Shown: positions 24,850 to 33,420, counted from the stretch's first letter. The stretch: DNA of 41,669 nucleotides from Desulfobacterales bacterium (GCA_030066785.1 JASJAZ010000009.1:1-41669); one strand, 5' to 3'. Notes: generated from the sequence alone by a model not told the origin. Made by a program: numbers and translations.

Positions 24850-26938
24850 GCGTGCGATACTGCAGGTGGTTGCGGCCACGGGAATTTCATCCGTGGTGGT
24901 GCAACTGATCACCATTCGCGAATTTCTGGCCCAATTTCAGGGCAACGAATTTATCATTGCGCTGATTCTGTTCTGCTGGCTCACGCTAGGCGGCATCGGC
25001 ACGTTGCTCGCGCGGCAGGTGGCGCAACGGATGCGGGCGTCAGTGAATGCCTTGGGCATTTTATCGTTTTTGCTGGCAACCCTGGCGCCTGTTCAAATCC
25101 TGGCCATACGGTTTCTACGCGATTTTTTCTTCATTCACGGAACTTCCGTTGGATTTTATCAAACCTTGGCCTATATCGGCCTGCTGATCACACCCTACTG
25201 CCTGCTGCTTGGCTATGTGCTGCCCTACAGTTTATTTGTGCTGCGCCACGAAATTCCGGATTATCCCGGTGCGCGCATCTACATTACCGACAACCTGGGT
25301 GATGTCACCGGTGGTGCCCTGTTTGCATTTATCCTGGTTTTCTGGGCCACGCCTTTACAGGCGGTTTTGATTGCCAATATCCCCTTGATGGTCGCCACTT
25401 ATTTACTGTATATGCCGCGACCCACACCAGGGGCCATCATTTTGGCGGTTGCTGCCACCGGCGCCATGGCTTTTGGAATTGTTTGGGAAAAACAGTCCCT
25501 GGTACCTTCCGAGGGTCGCTTGGTTCATTACCAGGAATCACGCTATGGGCGCATCAGCGTGCACCAGGACCAGGAGCAATATACCCTCTTTAAAGACAAT
25601 CTACCGGTATTTAGCAGCCAAAATATCGCCGCCGCCGAAGAGGCCATCCACTACCCGCTGTCGCAACTGCTAAAGGCCCGCCGCACATTACTTATTTCCG
25701 GCGAGGGCGGTATCATGGCCGAAATTGAAAAATACCATCCGGAAACCGTCGATTATGTTGAACTGGATCCCAAAATTGCCGCTGTCCAGTTTCAGTTCAA
25801 TTTGATGCAACCGATTGACGGATTAAATGTCATTCATGAGGATGGCCGTGCGCATCTCAAACAAACCACAGCCAGATATGATGCCATCATTTTGAATCTG
25901 CCCGAACCGGACACGTTTCAAGTCAACCGATTTTACACCGATCAATTTTTCAGGCTGGCCCAAACGCATCTGAACCCCGAAGGAATTCTCAGCTTTAGCA
26001 TGCAGGGTTTTGATAACTATCTAGCGGAAGCCCAACGCCAAAAATTATCGTCGCTGCATAACACCGCCGCCAGGCATTTTAAACACATCCTGCTTCTGCC
26101 GGGACAACGCATTTTCTTTTTATGCCGCAACGCCCCCATTGATTGGGATATCCCCGCCCTTTTGGAGCACCGAAATATTCACACGCGCTACATTCGTGGC
26201 TATTATTACGGCAACGTCACGCGGGAGCGGGTGGATCAACTTAACGCGTTAATGGACCCCCAGGCACCGATCAATCGTGATGAATCACCGCGCTTGATTA
26301 AAATTATGTTCTCGCAGTGGTTTGACAAATTTGCCACCTCTCCGGTTGCATTTATGCTGGTCATTGCCACGGTGAGCCTGGTGTATGTCGCCCGCATGAC
26401 CCGGGCCGAATATGTGCTGTTTTCCACCGGTTTTATGACCATGGGCAGCGAAATTTTAGTCATCTTTGCGTTTCAGATCTTTTTCGGTTATATTTACTTT
26501 CAAATCGGTTTGATCGTAACCGTATTTCTGGCCGGGTTGCTGCCCGGTGCCTGGATTGGCCAAAAACAGATTCGACACCTTAAGGCTACATTGATAACCG
26601 CCGACGGCATTCTCATCAGCCTAACCGCTGTTTTAATAATAATGGTCATGACCTTGGGGGATCGCCTGCCGGCACCCTCGTATCTAATTTTCGGGTTTCT
26701 GGTGTCACTTGCCTGTGGTTTTCAATTTCCAGTGGCCTTGCAGTTGGAAGGAGCTGGTGCCGGTGCCGTAACCCGCACGTTTTCAGCCGATCTTATCGGT
26801 GCCGCTGGCGGTACGCTGATCACCAGTGTGGTTCTGATTCCGCACTTGGGAATATTGTGGGCGGCCGCGGCTTTGATTGCTTTAAAACTTTCCAGTCTTG
26901 TGATTCTGGGGGGTGGCCATGCTGACAATGAATCGTAG
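24836..26938 (+). CDS. Membrane protein with spermidine synthase-like domain
   Basis: 700 aa from ATG at 24836, which overlaps the amrBA end; the longer frame to 24749 lies wholly inside that gene. Roughly seven membrane segments fill residues 1-215, a spermidine-synthase-like Rossmann domain covers about 225-440, and about six membrane segments follow to the end. The nucleotide-site signatures are 'LLISGEGGIMAEIEKYH' (near 286-300), 'VELDPKIAAVQF' and 'IHEDGRAHLK'. At the position of the usual catalytic Asp the sequence is 'AIILNLPEPDTF', with Asn354, so normal aminopropyl transfer is doubtful. It sits between the AmrBA and AmrS genes with overlaps on both sides, so it is probably a membrane partner of that system. 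Confidence 0.88.
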   Translation: MKKIERAILQVVAATGISSVVVQLITIREFLAQFQGNEFIIALILFCWLTLGGIGTLLARQVAQRMRASVNALGILSFLLATLAPVQILAIRFLRDFFFIHGTSVGFYQTLAYIGLLITPYCLLLGYVLPYSLFVLRHEIPDYPGARIYITDNLGDVTGGALFAFILVFWATPLQAVLIANIPLMVATYLLYMPRPTPGAIILAVAATGAMAFGIVWEKQSLVPSEGRLVHYQESRYGRISVHQDQEQYTLFKDNLPVFSSQNIAAAEEAIHYPLSQLLKARRTLLISGEGGIMAEIEKYHPETVDYVELDPKIAAVQFQFNLMQPIDGLNVIHEDGRAHLKQTTARYDAIILNLPEPDTFQVNRFYTDQFFRLAQTHLNPEGILSFSMQGFDNYLAEAQRQKLSSLHNTAARHFKHILLLPGQRIFFLCRNAPIDWDIPALLEHRNIHTRYIRGYYYGNVTRERVDQLNALMDPQAPINRDESPRLIKIMFSQWFDKFATSPVAFMLVIATVSLVYVARMTRAEYVLFSTGFMTMGSEILVIFAFQIFFGYIYFQIGLIVTVFLAGLLPGAWIGQKQIRHLKATLITADGILISLTAVLIIMVMTLGDRLPAPSYLIFGFLVSLACGFQFPVALQLEGAGAGAVTRTFSADLIGAAGGTLITSVVLIPHLGILWAAAALIALKLSSLVILGGGHADNES

Positions 26939-28100
26939 AGATTTTATATACCGTAGCGCAGCCTTCCTGTGCTGCACGGCTTTGTGCCTACCGGACAATC
27001 TGGCAGCCAAATCGGGCCCGATATCAGGGCCTTCAGACATTCGTGGCAAAGTTTTCAAGGGCGGGGCGCCCGCAACCCTGTGGAAATGGTCCCACGAAGG
27101 ATTCATGTATAAAAAACTGCAGGACCAGAAAGTCGTCTGCCTTATTTGTCCCAATCGTTGTATTTTGGCCCCGGGGGATCGCAGCGCCTGCCGATCCAAA
27201 GTGAATATGGACGGCACCCTTTACAGCCTGGCCTATGGCAATCCGTGCGCCATCCACAACGACCCGGTGGAAAAAAAGCCGCTGTTTCATTTCATACCCC
27301 GCTCCCGTGCCTTTTCAATTGCCACAACCGGCTGTAACTTACGCTGTCTGAATTGCCAAAACTGGGAAATCTCGCAGGCCAAACCGGAGGAAGTCCGAAA
27401 TTTTGAGCTTTTCCCCCCGGATGTCATCAAAGCCGCCCGACGCTCAGAGGCCGTATCGATTGCCTACACTTACTCCGAAGCCATCACCTATTTTGAATAC
27501 ATGATTGATACGGCGCGCCAGGCCAGGGCCGCCCAGATTAACAATTTGCTTATCTCCAATGGCTACATCAACCGCAAGCCGCTTTTGGAATTGTGCCAGG
27601 TTTTGGATGCCGCTAACATCAATTTGAAATCTTTTCAGGATGATATTTATCGCAAATTGAACGGCGGCCGGTTAACGCCGGTGCTCAATACGCTTAAAAC
27701 CCTGCATGCCCAGGGCGTGCATTTTGAGATTACCACCCTTGCGGTTCCCGGATATGTGGATGACGATGAGATGATCAAACAGATGTGCCAGTGGATATTA
27801 ACAAACCTGGGACCCGACTACCCCTTGCATTTTAGCCGTTTTTTCCCACGTTACAAACTTAACCGCTTACCGCCAACACCCGTATCGACCTTGACCAAGC
27901 TTCGCGAACTAGCCCTGCAGGAAGGTATCCGTTATGTTTATGTAGGCAACGTGCCCACCCATGAAGGCAACAACACATATTGTCATGCCTGCGGTAAACT
28001 GCTTGTGGAACGCATGGGTTATTACATTCCGACCTACAATATGGACGGCAATCACTGCAAATTCTGCCGGCAGCGCATCCCCGGCCGCTGGACAGCTTGA
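26919..28100 (+). CDS. amrS: AmmeMemoRadiSam system radical SAM enzyme (AmrS) with Tat-type signal
   Basis: 393 aa from ATG at 26919; GTG at 26913 and ATG at 26928 are alternatives. The N-terminus 'MNRRDFIYRSAAFLCCTA' has a twin-arginine motif (RRDF) and a hydrophobic stretch. A first Cys set 'CLICPNRCILAPGDRSAC' precedes the radical SAM motif 'TTGCNLRCLNCQNWEIS' (C-x3-C-x2-C). The C-terminus adds 'CHACGKLL' and 'HCKFCRQRIPG', which look like a zinc or iron-sulfur site. The family is the pyruvate-formate-lyase-activating-enzyme-like partner of Memo and AMMECR1 proteins. Its substrate is unknown. Export of a radical SAM enzyme is unusual, and the signal may instead tether the protein to the membrane. 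It overlaps the previous gene by 20 bases. Confidence 0.93.
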   Translation: MLTMNRRDFIYRSAAFLCCTALCLPDNLAAKSGPISGPSDIRGKVFKGGAPATLWKWSHEGFMYKKLQDQKVVCLICPNRCILAPGDRSACRSKVNMDGTLYSLAYGNPCAIHNDPVEKKPLFHFIPRSRAFSIATTGCNLRCLNCQNWEISQAKPEEVRNFELFPPDVIKAARRSEAVSIAYTYSEAITYFEYMIDTARQARAAQINNLLISNGYINRKPLLELCQVLDAANINLKSFQDDIYRKLNGGRLTPVLNTLKTLHAQGVHFEITTLAVPGYVDDDEMIKQMCQWILTNLGPDYPLHFSRFFPRYKLNRLPPTPVSTLTKLRELALQEGIRYVYVGNVPTHEGNNTYCHACGKLLVERMGYYIPTYNMDGNHCKFCRQRIPGRWTA

Positions 28101-28110
28101 CAAACCGGCC

Positions 28111-28593
28111 ATGACCACATTTCTCATTATTCTGGGTTTGTTAATCGCCCTCATCGGCGTGATGGGCACTTTGCTGCCGGTACTTCCCGGAGTGGTATTC
28201 AGCTACCTTGCCTTGATTGTGCTTTCCTTGGCCAAAGACTGGCAGGCATTCAGCCCTGCCTTTCTGTTGGTCTGCGCCGGTGCTCTGGCACTGGTCATGG
28301 TGCTGGATTATGTGTTTCCATTGCTGAGTGCCAAAAAATACGGCGCCTCCAAATGGGGTATGTGGGGGTGCGTGGCGGGCTCCATACTAGGTATTTTTTT
28401 TATTCCCCCTTGGGGTATCATTGTGGGTGCATTTGTCGGTGCTTTTGTTGGTGAGCTGATCAGTGGGAAACGCGGTGGCAAAGCGCTGCGAGTGGGGTGG
28501 GGTATTTTTGTCGGCAACTTAATGAGTTTTGGCCTGAAGATAATCTACGCCGTCACAATGCTGTTTTTTTACGTCAAAGCCTTGTTTCAATGA
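28111..28593 (+). CDS. DUF456 membrane protein
   Basis: 160 aa from ATG at 28111; the frame upstream of this is inside amrS. It has about four membrane segments and the DUF456 features 'ALIGVMGTLLPVLPGVVFSY' near residues 11-30 and 'GIIVGAFVGAFVGELISGK' with its GxxxG-rich repeat. The function of the family is unknown; small membrane proteins of this type are inner-membrane. It starts 10 bases after amrS, and its stop overlaps the next start as ATGA, so the gene belongs to the operon. Confidence 0.88.
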   Translation: MTTFLIILGLLIALIGVMGTLLPVLPGVVFSYLALIVLSLAKDWQAFSPAFLLVCAGALALVMVLDYVFPLLSAKKYGASKWGMWGCVAGSILGIFFIPPWGIIVGAFVGAFVGELISGKRGGKALRVGWGIFVGNLMSFGLKIIYAVTMLFFYVKALFQ

Positions 28594-29231
28594 GTACCTA
28601 TTCTTCCTTTGCCGATTTGCAAGCGAATGCAACGCTTGACCGCGATTACCGTATCCGATTCCGGATCACATCCCCGGATCTTGCGATAATGGCCATACAC
28701 GGCGGCGGCATTGAACCAGGCACGACTGAAATCGCCGAAGCCGTTGCCGGCCAAGACTACTCCTTTTATACCTTCAGTGGCCTTATGTCCCACGGCAATG
28801 CGTCCCTGCATATTACCAGTCACCAGTTTGACGAGCCGCACGCCATGCAGATTACCAAACAAACAAATACCATCTTAGCTATTCACGGCTGTGATGGTGA
28901 GGAGGCGGCTGTGTATTTAGGTGGGCACAACTTGCTGTTAAAGCAAATGATTGGTGACCGTTTAGCTCGCAACCGAATTAGAATTTTGGAATCTGGCCGG
29001 TTTCCAGGTGTTCATCCGCAAAATATCTGCAATCGCTGTCTAGCCGGTCAGGGGGTGCAACTGGAGCTAACCGCCGGTTTGCGTCGCCAACTGTTTGGCA
29101 ACCTGACTCGTCTACAGCGCACTGCATCTAACATTTCCTTGACTCGTTTTACATGGGAATTACGAAAAGCGCTGGATGATTATGTGCAAACCGTCTCCAA
29201 CGCGTTTGTTGTTGATAGCGCTTCTTCTTAA
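28590..29231 (+). CDS. Poly-gamma-glutamate hydrolase family protein
   Basis: 213 aa from ATG at 28590, chosen for the ATGA overlap with the DUF456 stop. The motifs 'LAIMAIHGGGIEPGTTEIAE' (His37, Glu42), 'HITSHQFDEPHA' and 'ILAIHGCDGEEAAVYLGGHN' carry the His and Glu metal ligands of the zinc-dependent PF05908 family, related to phage and Bacillus (YmaC, YoqZ) poly-gamma-glutamate hydrolases. No signal peptide is visible, so it is probably cytoplasmic. The substrate could be any gamma-glutamyl linkage. It is the last gene of the AmmeMemoRadiSam operon. Confidence 0.85.
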   Translation: MSTYSSFADLQANATLDRDYRIRFRITSPDLAIMAIHGGGIEPGTTEIAEAVAGQDYSFYTFSGLMSHGNASLHITSHQFDEPHAMQITKQTNTILAIHGCDGEEAAVYLGGHNLLLKQMIGDRLARNRIRILESGRFPGVHPQNICNRCLAGQGVQLELTAGLRRQLFGNLTRLQRTASNISLTRFTWELRKALDDYVQTVSNAFVVDSASS

Positions 29232-29300
29232 ACGCTCCTCCGAATCGGCACCACGACAAAAGATACTCAATGGGGTTTGATGCTGATGTTATAAATCATA

Positions 29301-29753
29301 TTAGGCCGGCGTGGGCTCAGCGGCACACGATTCGGCCCGCGCTTTGATTTCGTGCATCAGTCTTTGGGTCAGCCGATGCAATCTTCTGGGAATTAAAATC
29401 AACTTGCTTGCCCACATGAGTGGCCCGCTGAATTCCTCCGAACTGGTCAAAATCACCCGATCCCCCTTTTGGCGAAAGATAAAACTATGGCGCGCATAAA
29501 CCCCAAAACGTTTACCTTCCCAGATGACCTCATCTTGCGGTTCGCATTTGGTAATCGTCGGCACCACTTTGATGGGAAGGTAATAGGGTCGCATTTCAAA
29601 AGAAAAGGTGCAGCCGTTTTGCATGGCTTCGCCATCTAAGATGCAGCAGCTTTCGCAGACTGTATTCCAGTTTTTCCAATCTTCCATGGCGGCAAACACC
29701 CGCCAAACCACTGGTAAAGGGGCATTAATTTCGATATCTTCATGAATGATCAT
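29301..29753 (-). CDS. SRPBCC (START-like) domain protein
   Basis: 150 aa. The start 'MIIHEDIEINAPLPVVWRVF' followed by 'AAMEDWKNWNT' is the classic SRPBCC/polyketide-cyclase-type opening, and the C-terminal 'LTQRLMHEIKARAES' is the long closing helix. The mid part 'VIWEGKRFGVYARHSFIF' and 'GDRVILTSSEEFSG' supplies the curved sheet. These proteins bind hydrophobic ligands; the ligand here is unknown. GGAGCC sits eight bases before the ATG. It is 44 bases downstream of the epimerase gene on the same strand. Confidence 0.87.
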   Translation of the reverse strand: MIIHEDIEINAPLPVVWRVFAAMEDWKNWNTVCESCCILDGEAMQNGCTFSFEMRPYYLPIKVVPTITKCEPQDEVIWEGKRFGVYARHSFIFRQKGDRVILTSSEEFSGPLMWASKLILIPRRLHRLTQRLMHEIKARAESCAAEPTPA

Positions 29754-29797
29754 CTATGTTGGCTCCTTTTAAATCTTTAGGATTCATCACCATAACC

Positions 29798-30805
29798 TTA
29801 CGCTGCTTGTGGCATGGCGTTAAGTTCTGCAACAACCTCCGGAACACCCGCACGGAAGGTTGGATAACGCAGGGAAATGCCCAGATCCTTCCGAACCAGT
29901 CCGGGTTTCACGGCTGTGCGGCAGTTAAAGGTCCGAACCGCGCCTGCTGTTTCAATCCCCGGAAGCGGTCGAAACCTTTGAAGGGGAATCAATACAGCCG
30001 CCATAAGCAATCCCACCCATTGCGGCACCACTAAAATCCTGGCACCGGGGACCAGGGTTTTAACAAGTGCTGTGAACGCCCGCCAAGTGGTTGGTTCATC
30101 ATCTCCCATGGGCGTTATGCCGCTGTACTCTTGCTCGGCACAGGCAATCAATATACGGGCGGTGTCAAACAGATGCTGATGCGAGTAGATATTATTACCC
30201 CCGCCTGGTAACACGAGCAAACCACTATTCAACTGACGAAAGTAAATAGCGTGCGATCCATACACATGCGGTAGGCGCAAAGCGCAAAATGTCATGCCGG
30301 CGGCTGCCGCCATTTCCGCCAACCGCTTTTCGGTGTCGATCTTAATGCGCCCGTAGTCGAGCACAGGATTGGTCGAGGTTTCGGCATCTACAGTTGAAGC
30401 AACATCGCCGTAAACAAGAATGCTGGAACTGTAAACGAACGCCTTCACGCCGGCATCGGCTGCTAATTCCATAAGCGTGGTCGAACCGTCTAGAATGCTC
30501 GGCTTAAGCGTTTGGTACGACTCGAAAGTGGCCCGGGCCGCCAGGTGTATGATGCAGTCAACATCCTTGACCGCCGGTTTCAAGCTTTGCGGGTCCTCCA
30601 AATCACCGAACACATAATCCGCATCAAATGCTTTATTGGCCAAATGCTTTTGGGGCTCATAGATAAAGAGCCGTGGTCGATAGCCGCCCTCGGATAACTG
30701 CCGGGCGACCTCGCCACCAATATAACCGGAAGCGCCGGTAACCAGAATTTTTGGTTTGTTCAACCCCGAAAACCTTTCAAATTTAAAAATCAATTTTTCA
30801 AACAT
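29798..30805 (-). CDS. NAD-dependent epimerase/dehydratase (extended SDR)
   Basis: 335 aa. The NAD-binding 'ILVTGASGYIGGEVARQL' is at 20-37, and the catalytic Tyr151 and Lys155 are in 'DYGRIKID' (YxxxK). 'FVYSSSILVYGD' provides the Ser-rich strand before it, and 'LPHVYGSHAIYFRQLNSGLL' is the usual substrate-side segment. The class covers sugar nucleotide epimerases and hydroxysteroid-type dehydrogenases; no close subfamily is recognised. Its C-terminus carries a hydrophobic stretch 'VGLLMAAVLIPLQRF', as in 3-beta-HSD-like proteins. It is followed by an SRPBCC gene, possibly cotranscribed. Confidence 0.9.
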   Translation of the reverse strand: MFEKLIFKFERFSGLNKPKILVTGASGYIGGEVARQLSEGGYRPRLFIYEPQKHLANKAFDADYVFGDLEDPQSLKPAVKDVDCIIHLAARATFESYQTLKPSILDGSTTLMELAADAGVKAFVYSSSILVYGDVASTVDAETSTNPVLDYGRIKIDTEKRLAEMAAAAGMTFCALRLPHVYGSHAIYFRQLNSGLLVLPGGGNNIYSHQHLFDTARILIACAEQEYSGITPMGDDEPTTWRAFTALVKTLVPGARILVVPQWVGLLMAAVLIPLQRFRPLPGIETAGAVRTFNCRTAVKPGLVRKDLGISLRYPTFRAGVPEVVAELNAMPQAA

Positions 30806-31097
30806 ATCTATTAATCATTTGATGAGACCCCGTCAAACAGCCATAGGGTTTTAAGATTAGCAAGATCTTAGATATCGTCATCGAGCTGTCAAGCTTCTGG
30901 CGTAAGGGGATTGTTTTGTTTTTTTAAATTCACCGCCTTGTCTCCGCGGGTCCATTCCGCCCGGCATCTCAGCGGAAAGCTCGACAAATGCTGAATGAGA
31001 TATATTTTATCATTTGAATTTACGCTCCAAACAGCCTGCTGTATGTTCTGATACCTTACATAAATACAACCGCGGGCTGGATAAAAAAGAACAGCAA

Positions 31098-32135
31098 ATG
31101 TCTAATATATCGACACAACAAGTTACTATCGGGTTTGCAATTCACCGACCGGAAATGGTGCCGTTAACCGCTAAATTGATGCAAAGCCATGAACTGATTA
31201 TTTTGGAGGAACCGCCGGCACCGGGATTTTCAAAGATGCTCAAGAATGAGCTTGCAATTGATGAATATTTAATGGAAGTGGATGTTGAATTTCCAGAATT
31301 TAGCCGCGGCATGTGCGCTCTTTTGCAAGCGCTTCAAAAATCCGGCAAAATCATACTACAGGTCGAGCCGTATTTAGAATATCTTTTAGAAATCCATGAT
31401 TTTTTCGCCCGGGGCCACAGTCCAGATGAGATAAAGCAGAATACCGTGCAGCACCAGGTGTATCTGGCCGAACGCCACGCCACCAGTGCCCTTTTGGATT
31501 ACTATCGAACCGTTATGGGGCCTTCATTTGAGCTTGCCATTAAGGCCATTAAGCGCTTTGCCCGTTTGGATGCCGCCCGATTTAGGTTGCGTGACGCCCT
31601 AAGGGTTGAGGCGATAGTTTCACAGCTAAAATCATATAGCGCTGCTTATATCGAAGCCGGCACGATCCACTATACTTTGTTGCCATTGCTGCGACGACGG
31701 TTGCCCCAAAAGGTAACAGTGAAACCAGTTTTTCTGGCCCATGAAGCTTTGAAATCGATGGATCAAACCGGTCACCTTTACGGCCCCGGGGATCGGTTAA
31801 CGCTTTTGTACATATTTCATCCAAACCATTCGGATGAATTACTGGAAGATATACTGGCCGCCCGGTCATTGGTTTACTCGAAATTGATCGCCAAGGAAGA
31901 ATTTTCAACTGATTTGAAAAATTATCCGCATGTACGCGATGAGTTCTATACCATCAAAGTAGTAGAGCAGCTTGAATTAGAAGATTGCCGTCGCCTGTTT
32001 CCGCTAATTCGAACCCTAAAAACAGATGCCGCGTACGATCTGGTCAATGACTATTTAGGGCAAAGGCGGCGGCTGGCGCCGGCCGAAAGCTATCGGCAAC
32101 CGCCGCAGAGTGTGGACGCATCCATCGCCCCATGA
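31098..32135 (+). CDS. Protein with TIKI/TraB-like GxxH motifs, function unknown
   Basis: 345 aa from ATG at 31098; the frame extends to a TTG at 31014 without support. It opens 'QVTIGFAIHRPEMVPLTAKL' and contains 'HELIILEEPPAPGFSKML', 'GKIILQVEPYLEYLLEIHDF' and 'SAAYIEAGTIHYTLLPLL'. The second GxxH (GTIH) and the early conserved His and Glu resemble the two GxxH motifs plus acidic residue of the TIKI/TraB/EreA superfamily, but this is a pattern match only. No signal peptide or membrane segment is seen. It is followed by a small unknown gene and an SDR on the same strand. A 292-base upstream region holds no gene; a TTCCGC/GCGGAA pairing at 30955-30977 is the only structure noticed there. Confidence 0.75.
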   Translation: MSNISTQQVTIGFAIHRPEMVPLTAKLMQSHELIILEEPPAPGFSKMLKNELAIDEYLMEVDVEFPEFSRGMCALLQALQKSGKIILQVEPYLEYLLEIHDFFARGHSPDEIKQNTVQHQVYLAERHATSALLDYYRTVMGPSFELAIKAIKRFARLDAARFRLRDALRVEAIVSQLKSYSAAYIEAGTIHYTLLPLLRRRLPQKVTVKPVFLAHEALKSMDQTGHLYGPGDRLTLLYIFHPNHSDELLEDILAARSLVYSKLIAKEEFSTDLKNYPHVRDEFYTIKVVEQLELEDCRRLFPLIRTLKTDAAYDLVNDYLGQRRRLAPAESYRQPPQSVDASIAP

Positions 32136-32227
32136 TTCCGGCGCAGAGCCGCAAGCATTGACCGTCAAGGTTAAACCGCTTTGAGCGTTTGTTCATTTAC
32201 ATAAATCAATGGAACGCAAATAATAAA

Positions 32228-32635
32228 ATGAAACCGATACCATTTAATTCGCAAAAAGATATGGCGCCCATACCATTTGATGCCCACATTTGCCGGTTGG
32301 CCGGTGAGATGAAAGATTTTGGATTGCCGTGGCAGCCGCACGTGGGATGTTTTGTGTGGGACCCGGAAGGTTATATCGAGGCTGATTCGCCTTTTCCTGA
32401 TCGGGTTTACTTCATTCTAAGCATGCCACGCTTTCTGCAAATATTTGGCAATGTGGAGCAAATGGTTGCCAAACTGGTCTGGTTGCCGACCTGGCACCAA
32501 GCACGATTGCTGTGTGACAGGCTGGGTGTCGGGCAAAAAGATGTTTCAAATATTTTCGAATCCAAACCATCACTTTCCGCAGGGCAAGAACTTCAGTCGA
32601 TCTACAAACTCATCGTTAGCGCCCTGCAAAAATAA
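32228..32635 (+). CDS. Small conserved hypothetical protein
   Basis: 135 aa from ATG at 32228; the frame extends to a TTG at 32189. It is soluble and rich in Trp and Pro ('GLPWQPHVGCFVWDPEGYIE', 'PDRVYFILSMPRFLQIFG', 'KLVWLPTWHQARLLCDRLG'). I do not recognise a family. The ribosome site is weak (GGAAC). It lies 92 bases after the TIKI-like gene and 29 before the SDR gene, and may be part of the same transcript. Confidence 0.65.
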   Translation: MKPIPFNSQKDMAPIPFDAHICRLAGEMKDFGLPWQPHVGCFVWDPEGYIEADSPFPDRVYFILSMPRFLQIFGNVEQMVAKLVWLPTWHQARLLCDRLGVGQKDVSNIFESKPSLSAGQELQSIYKLIVSALQK

Positions 32636-32664
32636 GCTCTATTTCAGCAAACCAAGGAGACTGT

Positions 32665-33381
32665 ATGATGCAGCAAAAAAACGTCATTGTTATCGGCGGT
32701 AGTTCCGGCATCGGTTTAGATATTACCAAAAAACTAATTGATTCAGGGGCAAATGTTAAAATGTTTTCACGCACGCTGGATCCATCCCACGCCTTGCCGG
32801 CAGGCACCCATCTACCATTGGATATCACCTCAGAAGACATTTCCAAAGAAGATATCTACGACCCGTTGCAGGGATTGGTCTACTGTCCGGGAAGTATTAA
32901 ACTGCGACCGTTTCATCGTCTTTCCAAAGACGATTTCCTATCTGATTTTGAAATTAATTTATTCGGTGCCATCAAAGCCATTCAAGCCTGTTTGCCGGCC
33001 TTGAAAAAATCGAAAAACGGTGCTTCAATTGTTTTATTCAGCACCGTGGCTGTGCAGACCGGTATGCCCTTTCACGCATCGATTGCCAGCGCCAAAGGCG
33101 CCATAGAAGGTTTGACCCGTTCACTGGCGGCAGAACTGGCACCACGGGTGCGCGTCAATGCCATCGCACCGTCACTAACCGATACACCTTTGGCGCAACA
33201 ATTGTTATCAGATGATAACAAGCGCAAAGCGGCTGCTGAACGGCACCCCTTAAAAACAATCGGAAATCCTGCAGATATCGCGCATGCCGCTATCTTTTTG
33301 CTCAGCGACCAGGCTGCCTGGGTTTCCGGTCAAATCCTGCCGGTGGATGGTGGCATGGGTTCGATCAGGACCTTTAAATAG
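32665..33381 (+). CDS. Short-chain dehydrogenase/reductase-like protein lacking the catalytic Tyr
   Basis: 238 aa, a classical SDR by length. The cofactor motif 'VIGGSSGIGLDI' is at 9-20. The catalytic Asn98 ('FEINLFG'), Ser126 ('VLFSTVAVQTG') and Lys144 are present, but at the YxxxK position the sequence is 'IASAK', with Ile140 replacing Tyr. The C-terminal 'WVSGQILPVDGGMGS' is standard. AAGGAG precedes the ATG at 32665. Either the Tyr role is taken by another residue or the protein is not a normal dehydrogenase. It ends the plus-strand group started by the TIKI-like gene. Confidence 0.88.
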   Translation: MMQQKNVIVIGGSSGIGLDITKKLIDSGANVKMFSRTLDPSHALPAGTHLPLDITSEDISKEDIYDPLQGLVYCPGSIKLRPFHRLSKDDFLSDFEINLFGAIKAIQACLPALKKSKNGASIVLFSTVAVQTGMPFHASIASAKGAIEGLTRSLAAELAPRVRVNAIAPSLTDTPLAQQLLSDDNKRKAAAERHPLKTIGNPADIAHAAIFLLSDQAAWVSGQILPVDGGMGSIRTFK

Positions 33382-33420
33382 ATGAGCCGTCGGGGAGTTT
33401 CGAGCATCAAGGCTTGTCAT

